From the IMG/VR virus record IMGVR_UViG_3300011114_000959, positions 1 through 44,549 of that record: a stretch of DNA of 44,549 nt, one strand, 5' to 3'. The position numbers and the translations under genes are program-made. This document shows, in pieces, positions 36,644 through 44,377 of this stretch. Each line of letters begins with the position of its first letter. The stretch's first letter is position 1. Source of the stretch: a virus. The notes below the pieces were generated by a model. That model was not told the DNA's origin. It did no database searches and saw nothing but the letters and a program-made list of their open reading frames with translations.

Positions 36644-37827
36644 TGGCTCTCGCAATTGGCCCCAGCGGTCTGACAATCGACACCGCCGATGAAATCCTTG
36701 CCGCGCAGATTGCGACGGCAGAAGCGACCTTTGGCGCGTCGATTCAAGCGGGCAACGGCAACGCGGTCATCGGCCAACTGCTGAGCGGGCAGACGCAAGA
36801 ATTGCTGGCGATGCAGGAGGGTTTGGACGGCGTTTACCAGTCCGGCTTTTTGGACGGCGCGGCGGGTGTGAACCTGGACCGGCTCGCTGAAGATGTCGGC
36901 TTGAACCGTTTGCCAGCCGTGGCAACGGTCGTCGCGGGGCTGCTGCACAACACCGCTGGCGCACCTGTAACCGTGCCAATCGGCGCGCTTTTTCAGCTTG
37001 TTGCTACGGGCGCGACGTTTGCCACCATCGCAGCAACCGTTGTCGGTGCCGGCGCAAGTGTCGCCGCCAGTCTGCGCGCCATCGAAACCGGCCCGCAAGT
37101 CGTTGGGATTACCGTCGCCGCTGGGTGGACGATTCTGACGCCATTCGCGGGCAGCACCACAATCACTTTTGCCAATACAGTCGCGGGCGTAACCGGCACC
37201 GACCAAGAAATTGACGCGGATTTTAGGCTGCGGATTGAACAGTCGGCGCATCTACCCGGACGCACCACGCTTGACGCCATTCGCGCGGCGATTCGCGCTG
37301 TTGCGGGCGTTGTGCAGGCCAGCGTTTTTGAGAATCCCACCGACATTCTTGGCATTCTGACACCGGTTATCATCGCCGGATTGCCCAAGCACTCCTTTGT
37401 CGCAGTCGTGCGCGGCGGCGACAGCGTTTTGATTGCCACCGCCATTTTCCAAAACAAGGCAGCGGGAATCGAGACTTACGGCGGCACGACCGTCAATCTG
37501 ATCGACACCGACGGCTACACCGTGCCGACCAAATTCCAGACCGCAGCCGCAACAACGGTCGCGATTGTCGCAACATTGCTTGGACTTACGCACGCGCAAG
37601 TGCTCGTTCAAACTGCCGCAATCAATGCCGCCGTCGAAGCGTACATGGCGACGCGCGGGATGGGGCAGCTTGTGATTTTCGATGCGGTTCTCGGCGCAAT
37701 CTTCACCAACGCGGGGCCGGATTGCGTAGGCGTCACGCTGACGATCAATGGCGCTGCCGCAAATTTCGCCGTCGCTTGGGATCATTACCCGCTGACGGTT
37801 GACGCAGACATTACCTTGTTGCCGTAG
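36643..37827 (+). CDS. Baseplate J-like protein
   Basis: 394 residues of the baseplate J family (PF04865): start GPSGLTIDTADEILAAQI, GNAVIGQLLSGQTQELLAMQ, VNLDRLAEDVGLNR, the phrase LRIEQSAHLPGRTTLDAI, and a C-terminal GMGQLVIFDAVLGAIF. It forms the ring around the hub with gp25-like and DUF2612-like products. Start set by TAATG. Length is usual for the family. Confidence 0.93.
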   Translation: MALAIGPSGLTIDTADEILAAQIATAEATFGASIQAGNGNAVIGQLLSGQTQELLAMQEGLDGVYQSGFLDGAAGVNLDRLAEDVGLNRLPAVATVVAGLLHNTAGAPVTVPIGALFQLVATGATFATIAATVVGAGASVAASLRAIETGPQVVGITVAAGWTILTPFAGSTTITFANTVAGVTGTDQEIDADFRLRIEQSAHLPGRTTLDAIRAAIRAVAGVVQASVFENPTDILGILTPVIIAGLPKHSFVAVVRGGDSVLIATAIFQNKAAGIETYGGTTVNLIDTDGYTVPTKFQTAAATTVAIVATLLGLTHAQVLVQTAAINAAVEAYMATRGMGQLVIFDAVLGAIFTNAGPDCVGVTLTINGAAANFAVAWDHYPLTVDADITLLP

Positions 37828-37833
37828 GAAGTT

Positions 37834-38454
37834 ATGGCTGATCTTGTCGCAGAAAACTACGCCACGATTGCAACGGAAGCGCTGCCAGGCCAGTTTGCGC
37901 AATCGACCAACCTGCGAAACTGGGCCAAGGTTTTTGCCGCTGGCGTCCAATCCATTGAAGATGTGCTGCTTTTACTGCAAGTGGCGCGCGACCTCGACAC
38001 AGCGGCGGGCGTGTTCTTGGACCAGATTGGGCAGGTAGCGCAACAGCCGCGACTTGGCGGCAACTATCCAAGCGGCGAATCTGACACGGCTTATCGCCAG
38101 AAGTTGCGCGCGGCGATCATCCGCAATCGGTCAATGGGCGATGCCGAGACGATCCGCACAATGCTGCACGCGCTGCTTAAAGGCAATGTAGTCACGCTGC
38201 AATTGATTGACATGCCGCCCGCCGCGTTCAAAATCCTGCTGTACGTCACGACCGGACTAACCGCCGATGAGAAAGCCGTGGTCGTCAGCTTCGCGCTCGC
38301 TGCCAAATCGGCGGGCGTCGGTATCCAGTCGATCGCCAATTACACCGATCCAACTTTCGCCTACAATGCCGATGCTTATGGGCCACCGTTCAAGGGTTAC
38401 GATGACGGAACCGGCGCGGTCGGTGGGCAGTGGGCAGATTACTTTTTCCCGTAG
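37834..38454 (+). CDS. Tail protein, DUF2612/GpI-like
   Basis: 206 residues. LRNWAKVFAAGVQSIEDVLL, then DTAAGVFLDQIGQVAQQPRL, the phrase DTAYRQKLRAAIIRNRSMGD and a C-terminal ending YGPPFKGYDDGTGAVGGQWA match DUF2612, the wedge protein that links J to tail fibres. TAGGAAG lies before the ATG. Confidence 0.85.
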   Translation: MADLVAENYATIATEALPGQFAQSTNLRNWAKVFAAGVQSIEDVLLLLQVARDLDTAAGVFLDQIGQVAQQPRLGGNYPSGESDTAYRQKLRAAIIRNRSMGDAETIRTMLHALLKGNVVTLQLIDMPPAAFKILLYVTTGLTADEKAVVVSFALAAKSAGVGIQSIANYTDPTFAYNADAYGPPFKGYDDGTGAVGGQWADYFFP

Positions 38455-38469
38455 TTTTCGAGGTTTAAT

Positions 38470-40374
38470 ATGGGCTTTGGCGTCGTTGATCCATATCCGC
38501 TTGCAACCGCTGGCGAGCCGCAGATTTTGCCGTGGGCAAACAATCCGATTGCGCCAAATATTGAACCGCCGGGAACGCAGATCGACACCGGATGGAACCC
38601 CGCGCCGGATGCGCCTGATTTCAGGATTGAAAACTTCGTGCGCAATGCCCAAGCGGAACTGAATCGGCGCGGAATTCAGTGCGCGCTTTTTGTCGAGCAG
38701 GCAAACGCAACAGTCACGATTGCGGGCGCGCAAGGTGTTGGAAATAATCGCCGAATCACGATAAACGGCCACAATATCGACGACAACGGCGCGAATCTGG
38801 ACACAGCGACCATCGTTGCTGCGCGGTTTGTCGCCGCCATCAATGCCGATGCCGCTGTCAACACAAAGGTTTTTGCCACAAGTTCCGCCGGCGTGGTTTC
38901 GCTGGAAGGACTTGTGCCGGGTCTGGTTTTCACGCTTGCGGTCGCGGTGTTGGCTGGCGCTGGCACGATTACGGTTACGCTCGCGCCGGTGCAGCCGATT
39001 ATCCGCGTCGATTGGAGCGGCACAGGCAACCCCGATGATCCGGGGCAAATGGATCTAGTGATCGGATCGCTCAAAGCCGATGACTATGGCGGAACTATTG
39101 GCGATAAGAGGATCATCTGGCGCAAGGCTAAGGCGTCTTTTCGCGCTGGCGAATTTACAGGCGTTCTCGGCGACAACGCGACAACCGGCGCAAATTCAAT
39201 CGGTTTGGGCTTAGATGCGCAAGGCATTGGAGCGCGTTCATTTGCTGCGGGCGGCCCAGGTTCAATCGCCACCGGCGCGGATGCGATCGGACTTGGCGGC
39301 GGCAACGCCACGAATGCAGCCGACATTGCCATCGGCCTGAATTCGGCGGCAGATAGCACGGCATCAACCGAGGCGCTCGCTGTCGGTAATGGCGCAGCCG
39401 CCCGCGCGGGCCAAGCGACGGCAATCGGCGGCACAAGCACAGCTTCGGCGCTAGGCTCAACGGCGGTCGGTCGCGGCGCTTCGGCATCGGGCGCGGAATC
39501 GCTCGCGCTTGGCCTTGCGCCATCGGCTTCAGCGCAGGCCGCTGTCGCGATCGGATGGACGGCAGCAGCCACTTTTCACGACGCGATCGCCATCGGGGAC
39601 GGCGCACAGGCCACGACAGCGCAAGGCGCGATCGCTATTGGTACTGGCGTCGTCACCACAGGCAAGGGCGGATTCGGCAGCGGCATCACAAGCGGCGGCA
39701 ACCTTGTTCAGGCGTCTGGTCTTGGCTCGCGCGCACACGGCGCTCCGCACCTAACCAATGGCGTGGACGGCTCAGACGTGATCGCCAGCGGCGAAGGTGC
39801 GGCAGCGCACGGCGACGACACACTTGCCAGCGGCGCTTTTTCACGCGCAACCGGCGCGGGTGCGGTCGCAGCCAATCGCGGCGAGGTCGCGCATTCAGCA
39901 TTGTCCAATGCGACGAACGCCAGCAATTTCCAAGGCCAGCACCAAAAAAGCGAACTGGTTTTGCAGGCCAACACCGCAGACGACACAACACTGATCAAAT
40001 TCTGCACTGACAAAACGGACGGCACCGGCACTGAGTTTGTACCAACCGACAACCGCGGCTTTGTGCTACATTATGAAGTGGTTATCACCAAGCCGACAAC
40101 CGCCGACACCGCAATTTGGGCTGGCACCATCATGGGCAATAAATTGACGGGAGCCGTTGTTTTGACTGCTGGTTTTGACATTGCGGGCGCTGCTGTGGCG
40201 ATTGCTGCCGCGCTCGCGCCGAATGTCGCCACTGGCGTTTTCAACGCAGGCGCGTCGCGCCTCAAGATTTCCGCCAGCACAACCAAAGTTCGCTTTGAGA
40301 TCAACGGCGAAGCTGCGACTGATGGACGTGCTTGCCTGCATTTGCGCGTCGTTCAGAGCGGCAACGTCATCTAG
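38470..40374 (+). CDS. Tail fibre with YadA-like head repeats
   Basis: 634 residues. After an N-terminal baseplate-binding region there is a beta module at about 80-165 (QANATVTIAGAQGVGNNRRI and on), then about 200 residues of repeated 13-16-residue units containing AIGLG, AIGDGA, AVGRGASA and LALGLAP motifs. These follow the left-handed beta-roll head repeats of trimeric autotransporter adhesins (YadA/Hia). The C-terminal 120 residues, after QHQKSELVLQANTADD, form a compact tip domain. Likely the main receptor-binding fibre, trimeric. GAGG is the ribosome site. Confidence 0.82.
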   Translation: MGFGVVDPYPLATAGEPQILPWANNPIAPNIEPPGTQIDTGWNPAPDAPDFRIENFVRNAQAELNRRGIQCALFVEQANATVTIAGAQGVGNNRRITINGHNIDDNGANLDTATIVAARFVAAINADAAVNTKVFATSSAGVVSLEGLVPGLVFTLAVAVLAGAGTITVTLAPVQPIIRVDWSGTGNPDDPGQMDLVIGSLKADDYGGTIGDKRIIWRKAKASFRAGEFTGVLGDNATTGANSIGLGLDAQGIGARSFAAGGPGSIATGADAIGLGGGNATNAADIAIGLNSAADSTASTEALAVGNGAAARAGQATAIGGTSTASALGSTAVGRGASASGAESLALGLAPSASAQAAVAIGWTAAATFHDAIAIGDGAQATTAQGAIAIGTGVVTTGKGGFGSGITSGGNLVQASGLGSRAHGAPHLTNGVDGSDVIASGEGAAAHGDDTLASGAFSRATGAGAVAANRGEVAHSALSNATNASNFQGQHQKSELVLQANTADDTTLIKFCTDKTDGTGTEFVPTDNRGFVLHYEVVITKPTTADTAIWAGTIMGNKLTGAVVLTAGFDIAGAAVAIAAALAPNVATGVFNAGASRLKISASTTKVRFEINGEAATDGRACLHLRVVQSGNVI

Positions 40375-40421
40375 TTGCGTCGATCGCCGAATTCAGTCAT
40401 CATTTTTAACGAGGTCAACCG

Positions 40422-40805
40422 ATGCCAAAGACGAACACAAAACTGATCGACAACGCCGCGCAGAGCGTGCTGGCTGGCGCAACCGCTTCACTTCGCAGGC
40501 TAACTTGCCCAGCGATCGCGCCAACGCTTGTGTCGCAGGGCTATCCTTGCAGCAATTTCAGTCAGTTGCGGTTTTTCCTCAAGGCGAAAACTGCGGGCAC
40601 GGTCGATTTCAGCATCTACTGGTGGGATTTGATTGCGGAATTATGGATCTTGGACACCACGATCGGGACTGCGGGCGTCGCAAACGTCGCGACCGGCAAC
40701 AGCCTTGGGCCTGTTCTTGCGACTGGTGCGGCTGGATTCGTCTGCGTTGTCGCTGTGTTGAATGGCGGCGCGGCGGCTGACGTGTGGGCCGGAGGCAATC
40801 AATGA
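40422..40805 (+). CDS. Small tail-fibre-associated protein
   Basis: 127 residues: IDNAAQSVLAGATASLRRLT, then FSQLRFFLKAKTAGTVDFSI, YWWDLIAELWILDT and Gly/Ala/Val-rich strands to the end. The all-beta, Trp-containing layout is like small carbohydrate-facing fibre proteins, but no match is recognised. It lies between two fibre genes and overlaps the next by four bases. GAGG is the ribosome site. Confidence 0.55.
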   Translation: MPKTNTKLIDNAAQSVLAGATASLRRLTCPAIAPTLVSQGYPCSNFSQLRFFLKAKTAGTVDFSIYWWDLIAELWILDTTIGTAGVANVATGNSLGPVLATGAAGFVCVVAVLNGGAAADVWAGGNQ

Positions 40806-42094
40806 GCGTCAGCGGATCGGCAAATTACACTAAAGGGCTGAATACGCCAGAAGTTCTTGCGGTTATCGCTGCCTCGCCTGTTCCCGCGTCTGTCACGGCG
40901 GCAATCGCTGCTGCTGTCGCGGGCGCCATTATCTACCGTGGCGTGCAGGATTGCAGTGGCAACCCCAACTATCCGGCGGCAATCAAAGGAGATTACTACT
41001 ACGTTTCAGTCGCGGGCAAAATCGGCGGCGCATCTGGCGATAAAGTCGAGATAGGTGACACCTATTTCGCCAAAGCCGACAACGCGGGCGGCACAAAAGC
41101 GGCGGTCGGATCGTCTTGGGATATTGTGCAGGGCAACCTCATCGATGCGCTGCTGGCTGCGAATAATCTCAGCGATGTAGCAAGCGCTGCGACAGCATTA
41201 TCGAATCTTTCCGGACAACCTCTCAATGGCAGCCTGACCTCACTCGCGGCTACGGACGGCACCGGCGGTGACAAACTGCCTTATTTCAGCGCGGCACTGA
41301 CTATTGCGCTCGCAACGCTGACCAGTTTCGGGCGGACAATGCTGGCTTGGGCCAATGCAGCGGCGGCAAAGGCGGCGCTCGGCTACTACACCTCCGGCGA
41401 TACGTTTGTTGGCAATTTGACCGGCAATGCGTCGGGCAGTTCTGGCAGTTGCACGGGCAATGCGGCGACGGCAACGACAGCCGCAACGCAGGCGTGTTTG
41501 ACGGCCAATAACTTGTCCGACGTGACTGCTGCCACGGCTCGCACCAATTTGAGTTTGGGCAACGTAGACAACACGTCCGACGCCAACAAGCCGGTCAGCA
41601 CGGCGCAGCAAACCGCGTTGAACTTGAAGGCAAACCTCGCATCGCCGACGTTTTCCGGCACGGTTGTTGTCCCGACTGGCGCGGGCGCAACGTCAGCTAT
41701 CAACGCGCATCAGGCCGCGCCGACAGTCATTTCCTTTCGTAATGGTGTTGGCCCCGCGATTGCGGGCACTTACTATAATACTCCGTGGGCCGATTCATCT
41801 GCACCGACTTCTGGCGTTGAAATCACCGCCGTTGTTCCCGCCGCGATGCTGGTCAATGCTCTCTACATAGTGCGCGGTAGTACCACAAATTGTGATTGCG
41901 TCTACACTTTGCGCAAGAATAAGGCGGACACGGCCATCACCAAGACTTTAACCGGTACCGCTTTGACGGGCAGCGATACAGCGCATTCCGTTGCGTTTGC
42001 GGCAGGGGACGAAATTTCGCTCAAAATGGTGACAACGAACGACACAACTCCTGGGCTCGGTTGGATTGCGTCGGTCAGCGGCGTTCTTTTGTGA
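40802..42094 (+). CDS. Second tail fibre protein
   Basis: 430 residues. An N-terminal helical piece leads to a beta segment GAIIYRGVQDCSGNPNYPAA. Then come fibre-shaft motifs NNLSDVASAATALSNLSG, a second copy NNLSDVTAATARTNLSLGN, VDNTSDANKPVSTAQQTALN and LASPTFSGTVVVPTGAGAT, all typical of side fibres. The C-terminal part with VISFRNGVGPAIAGTYYN should be the tip. The end is beta-rich. ATGA overlap with the preceding gene indicates they are made together. Confidence 0.8.
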   Translation: MSVSGSANYTKGLNTPEVLAVIAASPVPASVTAAIAAAVAGAIIYRGVQDCSGNPNYPAAIKGDYYYVSVAGKIGGASGDKVEIGDTYFAKADNAGGTKAAVGSSWDIVQGNLIDALLAANNLSDVASAATALSNLSGQPLNGSLTSLAATDGTGGDKLPYFSAALTIALATLTSFGRTMLAWANAAAAKAALGYYTSGDTFVGNLTGNASGSSGSCTGNAATATTAATQACLTANNLSDVTAATARTNLSLGNVDNTSDANKPVSTAQQTALNLKANLASPTFSGTVVVPTGAGATSAINAHQAAPTVISFRNGVGPAIAGTYYNTPWADSSAPTSGVEITAVVPAAMLVNALYIVRGSTTNCDCVYTLRKNKADTAITKTLTGTALTGSDTAHSVAFAAGDEISLKMVTTNDTTPGLGWIASVSGVLL

Positions 42095-42110
42095 TTTAGC
42101 GAGGTTCCCA

Positions 42111-42155
42111 ATGCCGCGCAAAGATTGGAGTCCGCAAGCCGACGGGGATTGCTAA
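42111..42155 (+). CDS. 14-codon leader ORF before the lysis cassette
   Basis: MPRKDWSPQADGDC, with GAGG seven bases before the ATG, in the 73-base gap after the fibre gene. The stop is followed by AAGGAA and the ATG of the next gene 13 bases on. It may set translation of the cassette or be a remnant. No start or regulation can be proven from sequence. Confidence 0.3.
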   Translation: MPRKDWSPQADGDC

Positions 42156-42167
42156 GGAACGCGCATA

Positions 42168-42548
42168 ATGGCCCTAGAATTTGACCCAACCCAAGTTCCT
42201 GCGATTCTCGCCACGCTGTTTTCGGCTGGCACGCTCGGCGGCGTGATCAAACTCACGCGCTGGACGGCGAACCACGATTCCCGCGCGGCGCAGATTGAGA
42301 AAGATCACGCCAAACATTGCGCCGACGATAAGGAGGTACATGAAGGCGTTAGGGATAAGCTCGATAATATGTTGGGAAAATTCAGCAGACGTGATGTGAA
42401 ATTCGCGGCGCTTGAGGCGAATGTGCAACATTTGCAGGTACAGTCGAGTTTGGTGCCTCAGAATTTTCAACCGATTGTGCGGCACAGAACGAATGATGCG
42501 TCTGATACAAGCCAGCATCGTCCGATAAAACGGCCAAAGGATATTTGA
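42168..42548 (+). CDS. Membrane-anchored protein upstream of endolysin (holin candidate)
   Basis: 126 residues. One hydrophobic segment at about 9-28 (VPAILATLFSAGTLGGVIKL) is followed by a charged coiled-coil-like region with DKEVHEGVRDKLDNMLGKFS and a hydrophilic end. The shape, one N-terminal segment plus helix, resembles XhlA-like lysis helpers. It stands directly before the endolysin with a TGATG overlap. Several other small membrane proteins follow, so which is the actual holin is unsure. Confidence 0.5.
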   Translation: MALEFDPTQVPAILATLFSAGTLGGVIKLTRWTANHDSRAAQIEKDHAKHCADDKEVHEGVRDKLDNMLGKFSRRDVKFAALEANVQHLQVQSSLVPQNFQPIVRHRTNDASDTSQHRPIKRPKDI

Positions 42549-43045
42549 TGAGCGCACCAATTTCAAACAAAACCCTTGAGTCAATCGCACTTAGGGCTGA
42601 ATGGGCTTGCTGGGCTAAACCGGACGTGAAGGACGGCTACCAGATGGGTGCGGGACAAGTCCATGCAAACACTGACCATCCGTGGGATTCGGCCAATTTG
42701 TGCGATTGCAGCGCATTTGCCGACTGGTGCGCCGGCGTTGACAAGCATGGCCCCGCGTCGGCTGCATGGCAGAATACCGATGCGCTGGTCAACGATGGCC
42801 TGCACGCCCTCAAACAGGACTTGTGGCGGCTTCTCGATGCGCCGGTGCGCGGTTGCTTGATTGTCTACGGCGGGCACACTGACGCGGATGGCAAGCGGCG
42901 CGCAGGGCACGTTGGGGTCGTTCTGAGCCCGACCGAGACCGCCGATTGCTCGTCGACCGGCATGGGTATTCGGCGCGGCGTGCATACCGTCCAGTTCTTC
43001 TTAAATCACGGCGCGGTTTGCGTTGCACCAAACGGTGTTGCATGA
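42548..43045 (+). CDS. Endolysin, CHAP/NlpC-P60-like cysteine peptidase
   Basis: 165 residues. The catalytic Cys lies in NLCDCSAFADWCAG and the His in GHVGVVLSP, with GCLIVYGGHTDADGKRRAG between: the order Cys then His in a papain-like fold. It should cut peptidoglycan amide bonds. No signal peptide, so release needs a holin. The second residue pair, ADCSSTGMGIR, follows. The ATG at 42548 overlaps the upstream stop. A TTG one codon earlier is less likely. Confidence 0.8.
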   Translation: MSAPISNKTLESIALRAEWACWAKPDVKDGYQMGAGQVHANTDHPWDSANLCDCSAFADWCAGVDKHGPASAAWQNTDALVNDGLHALKQDLWRLLDAPVRGCLIVYGGHTDADGKRRAGHVGVVLSPTETADCSSTGMGIRRGVHTVQFFLNHGAVCVAPNGVA

Positions 43046-43149
43046 ATCCGCCGCACCCGTACCCATTTCGCCCAAACTGGCCAATGGTTGCAGGATTTGT
43101 GGCCGTTCTTGTCGTAGCCGTCGGGCTGTGCGTGTGGTTATGGAATTAA
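43042..43149 (+). CDS. Tiny single-pass membrane protein (35 codons)
   Basis: 35 residues with a Pro-rich head MNPPHPYPFRPNWP, then a hydrophobic run VAGFVAVLVVAVGLCVWLW. ATGA overlap with the endolysin. Too short for a canonical holin, but it could be a pinholin-like or regulatory membrane peptide. It overlaps the next gene by ten bases. Confidence 0.5.
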   Translation: MNPPHPYPFRPNWPMVAGFVAVLVVAVGLCVWLWN

Positions 43150-43463
43150 GCCACTTCGCTGAAACAACCATGCTCTGCGCCGTCGCGTTCTTCGTCGGCG
43201 TTGCTGTCGGCCTACTCGCCGCCGCGTGGAGCGACCTGTTCACACAGCCGGAGAATCCGCAAGCAAAGTCGCGCATCATTCAGCACGGCGCGAGTCAACT
43301 TCGGGAACACAGCGAACTTGAATCAATCAGCCCGCGACCCAATCCCGCCGCTGAATTTGAGCCGATGCAAGAGTTTCGTGAGGTTGCGGGCGAATACAAA
43401 CCGGCGTTGGATGTGCTGGCGCGCAAGAAAGCCAAACCGTCGCAGCAGGTGAAACGTGGCTAG
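43140..43463 (+). CDS. Membrane protein with periplasmic tail (possible i-spanin)
   Basis: 107 residues. One hydrophobic segment near residues 11-29 (LCAVAFFVGVAVGLLAAAW) is followed by a charged tail of about 75 residues. That is the general layout of an inner-membrane spanin, although the tail is not clearly a coiled coil. The ATG at 43140 has a weak ribosome site. Another ATG at 43170 would start right at the hydrophobic segment. A lipoprotein gene follows two genes later. Confidence 0.45.
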   Translation: MELSHFAETTMLCAVAFFVGVAVGLLAAAWSDLFTQPENPQAKSRIIQHGASQLREHSELESISPRPNPAAEFEPMQEFREVAGEYKPALDVLARKKAKPSQQVKRG

Positions 43464-43653
43464 AACCAAGCTGCAAAAGCTCCAAGAATCCATCGAGTTA
43501 GCCGTGTGCCTCGCGCTGATTCCGGTTGGGTACGCGGTCATCGCGGTCACGATGGCTGCGGCGCCGTCGCTGCTAGTCGTCGCTGCACTGCATCGTGCGG
43601 CTGTCGGGTACGTCGCGGCGGATTGTCGGATTCGGAAAAAGGGCTGGCAGTGA
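43456..43653 (+). CDS. Small membrane protein, holin-like
   Basis: 65 residues with GTG start. A charged head MARTKLQKLQESIEL leads to two hydrophobic stretches (LAVCLALIPVGYAVIAVTM and APSLLVVAALHRAAVGYVA) and a basic tail RIRKKGWQ, which fits a class II-like holin topology. AGCAGGTG precedes the start, inside the upstream gene. Coupled to the lipoprotein gene by GTGA. Confidence 0.5.
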   Translation: MARTKLQKLQESIELAVCLALIPVGYAVIAVTMAAAPSLLVVAALHRAAVGYVAADCRIRKKGWQ

Positions 43654-43814
43654 GACGATTGCTAGCCTTTGCGGTTGTTGCGCTTTTTGCGACGGTTGGG
43701 TGCAGCGCCCCGCAGCAATGCGAATATCTGCACGACGTTACAGCGAAAGTCTATTACAAGCGATGCGTCGTTTGCCAGTCGGCCAATCGGCTACCAAATT
43801 CGGAGTGCAAGTGA
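43650..43814 (+). CDS. Small lipoprotein (possible o-spanin)
   Basis: 54 residues: basic MRRLLAFAVVALFATVGC forms a signal with a lipobox-like TVGC (position -3 is Thr and not Leu). The mature peptide starts CSAPQQ and has three more Cys (QQCEYL, KRCVVCQ). Size and signal fit an outer-membrane spanin (Rz1-like), though typical Rz1 is Pro-rich, unlike this. GTGA overlap at both ends. Confidence 0.5.
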   Translation: MRRLLAFAVVALFATVGCSAPQQCEYLHDVTAKVYYKRCVVCQSANRLPNSECK

Positions 43815-44047
43815 ATAAAACAATTACACAATCCCGCACAAATCGCACAGTCGCTGGCATGGTCGCAGTCGTCGGCGTCAAACTGTTGGTCGCGCATGTG
43901 CCGATGCTGGCACCGATTGCTGAGGTGCTGACCGATGAAGTCGCTGGCGTGATCATCACAGGGCTGGGTGCGCTCGCGGTGGCGTTTAGGCAGGCGGCAA
44001 ATGGGCCTGCGCCGGTCGACAAACAGGACGTAGACACGCCGCGCTAA
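43811..44047 (+). CDS. Putative holin
   Basis: 78 residues, GTG start in GTGA overlap. Two hydrophobic segments (VAGMVAVVGVKLLVAHVPML and VAGVIITGLGALAVAF) are separated by the short charged turn EVLTDE, with a hydrophilic end DKQDVDTPR: a class II/III holin-like topology. It is the last gene of the late operon, and its TAA shares bases with the stop of the opposite-strand gene. Confidence 0.6.
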   Translation: MNKTITQSRTNRTVAGMVAVVGVKLLVAHVPMLAPIAEVLTDEVAGVIITGLGALAVAFRQAANGPAPVDKQDVDTPR

Positions 44048-44322
44048 CCCTTCAAGAATTCCGTGATTTTGTCCCAAGCGGGATTCATGCACGACAGATT
44101 TTGCAGCGATAGCGTCAGTAATTGCCGCGCCTTAGCATTCTCCGCCGCCAACGCCGCGTTCGCGTGGGTGAGTTCGGCGCGCACATCTCGCAATAGCCGC
44201 CGCATCTCAGCGGGCGTATGGTCCTGCGCGGGGCATGCGTTGGCTTGGCCATTAGTCTGCATTCCGCCTGTCGATTTGGGCGGGAGTCCGCAATAAGGGC
44301 AAACTGTTGGGTTATCGCTCAT
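44044..44322 (-). CDS. Zinc-ribbon and helix protein ending the leftward unit
   Basis: 92 residues: N-terminal CPYCGLPPK and a later C-x5-H (CPAQDH) may form a zinc ribbon. The remainder is a coiled-coil helix with RRLLRDVRAELTHANAALAA. It is the last gene of the leftward unit, downstream of the methyltransferase in the circular map, behind a very strong AGGAGGTGA ribosome site. The stop overlaps the holin stop as CTAA. Role unknown. Confidence 0.6.
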   Translation of the reverse strand: MSDNPTVCPYCGLPPKSTGGMQTNGQANACPAQDHTPAEMRRLLRDVRAELTHANAALAAENAKARQLLTLSLQNLSCMNPAWDKITEFLKG

Positions 44323-44377
44323 CTGTCACCTCCTGAAGTTGCCGTTAAATCGGCTTGACGAAAACGATGGCGGGGAA

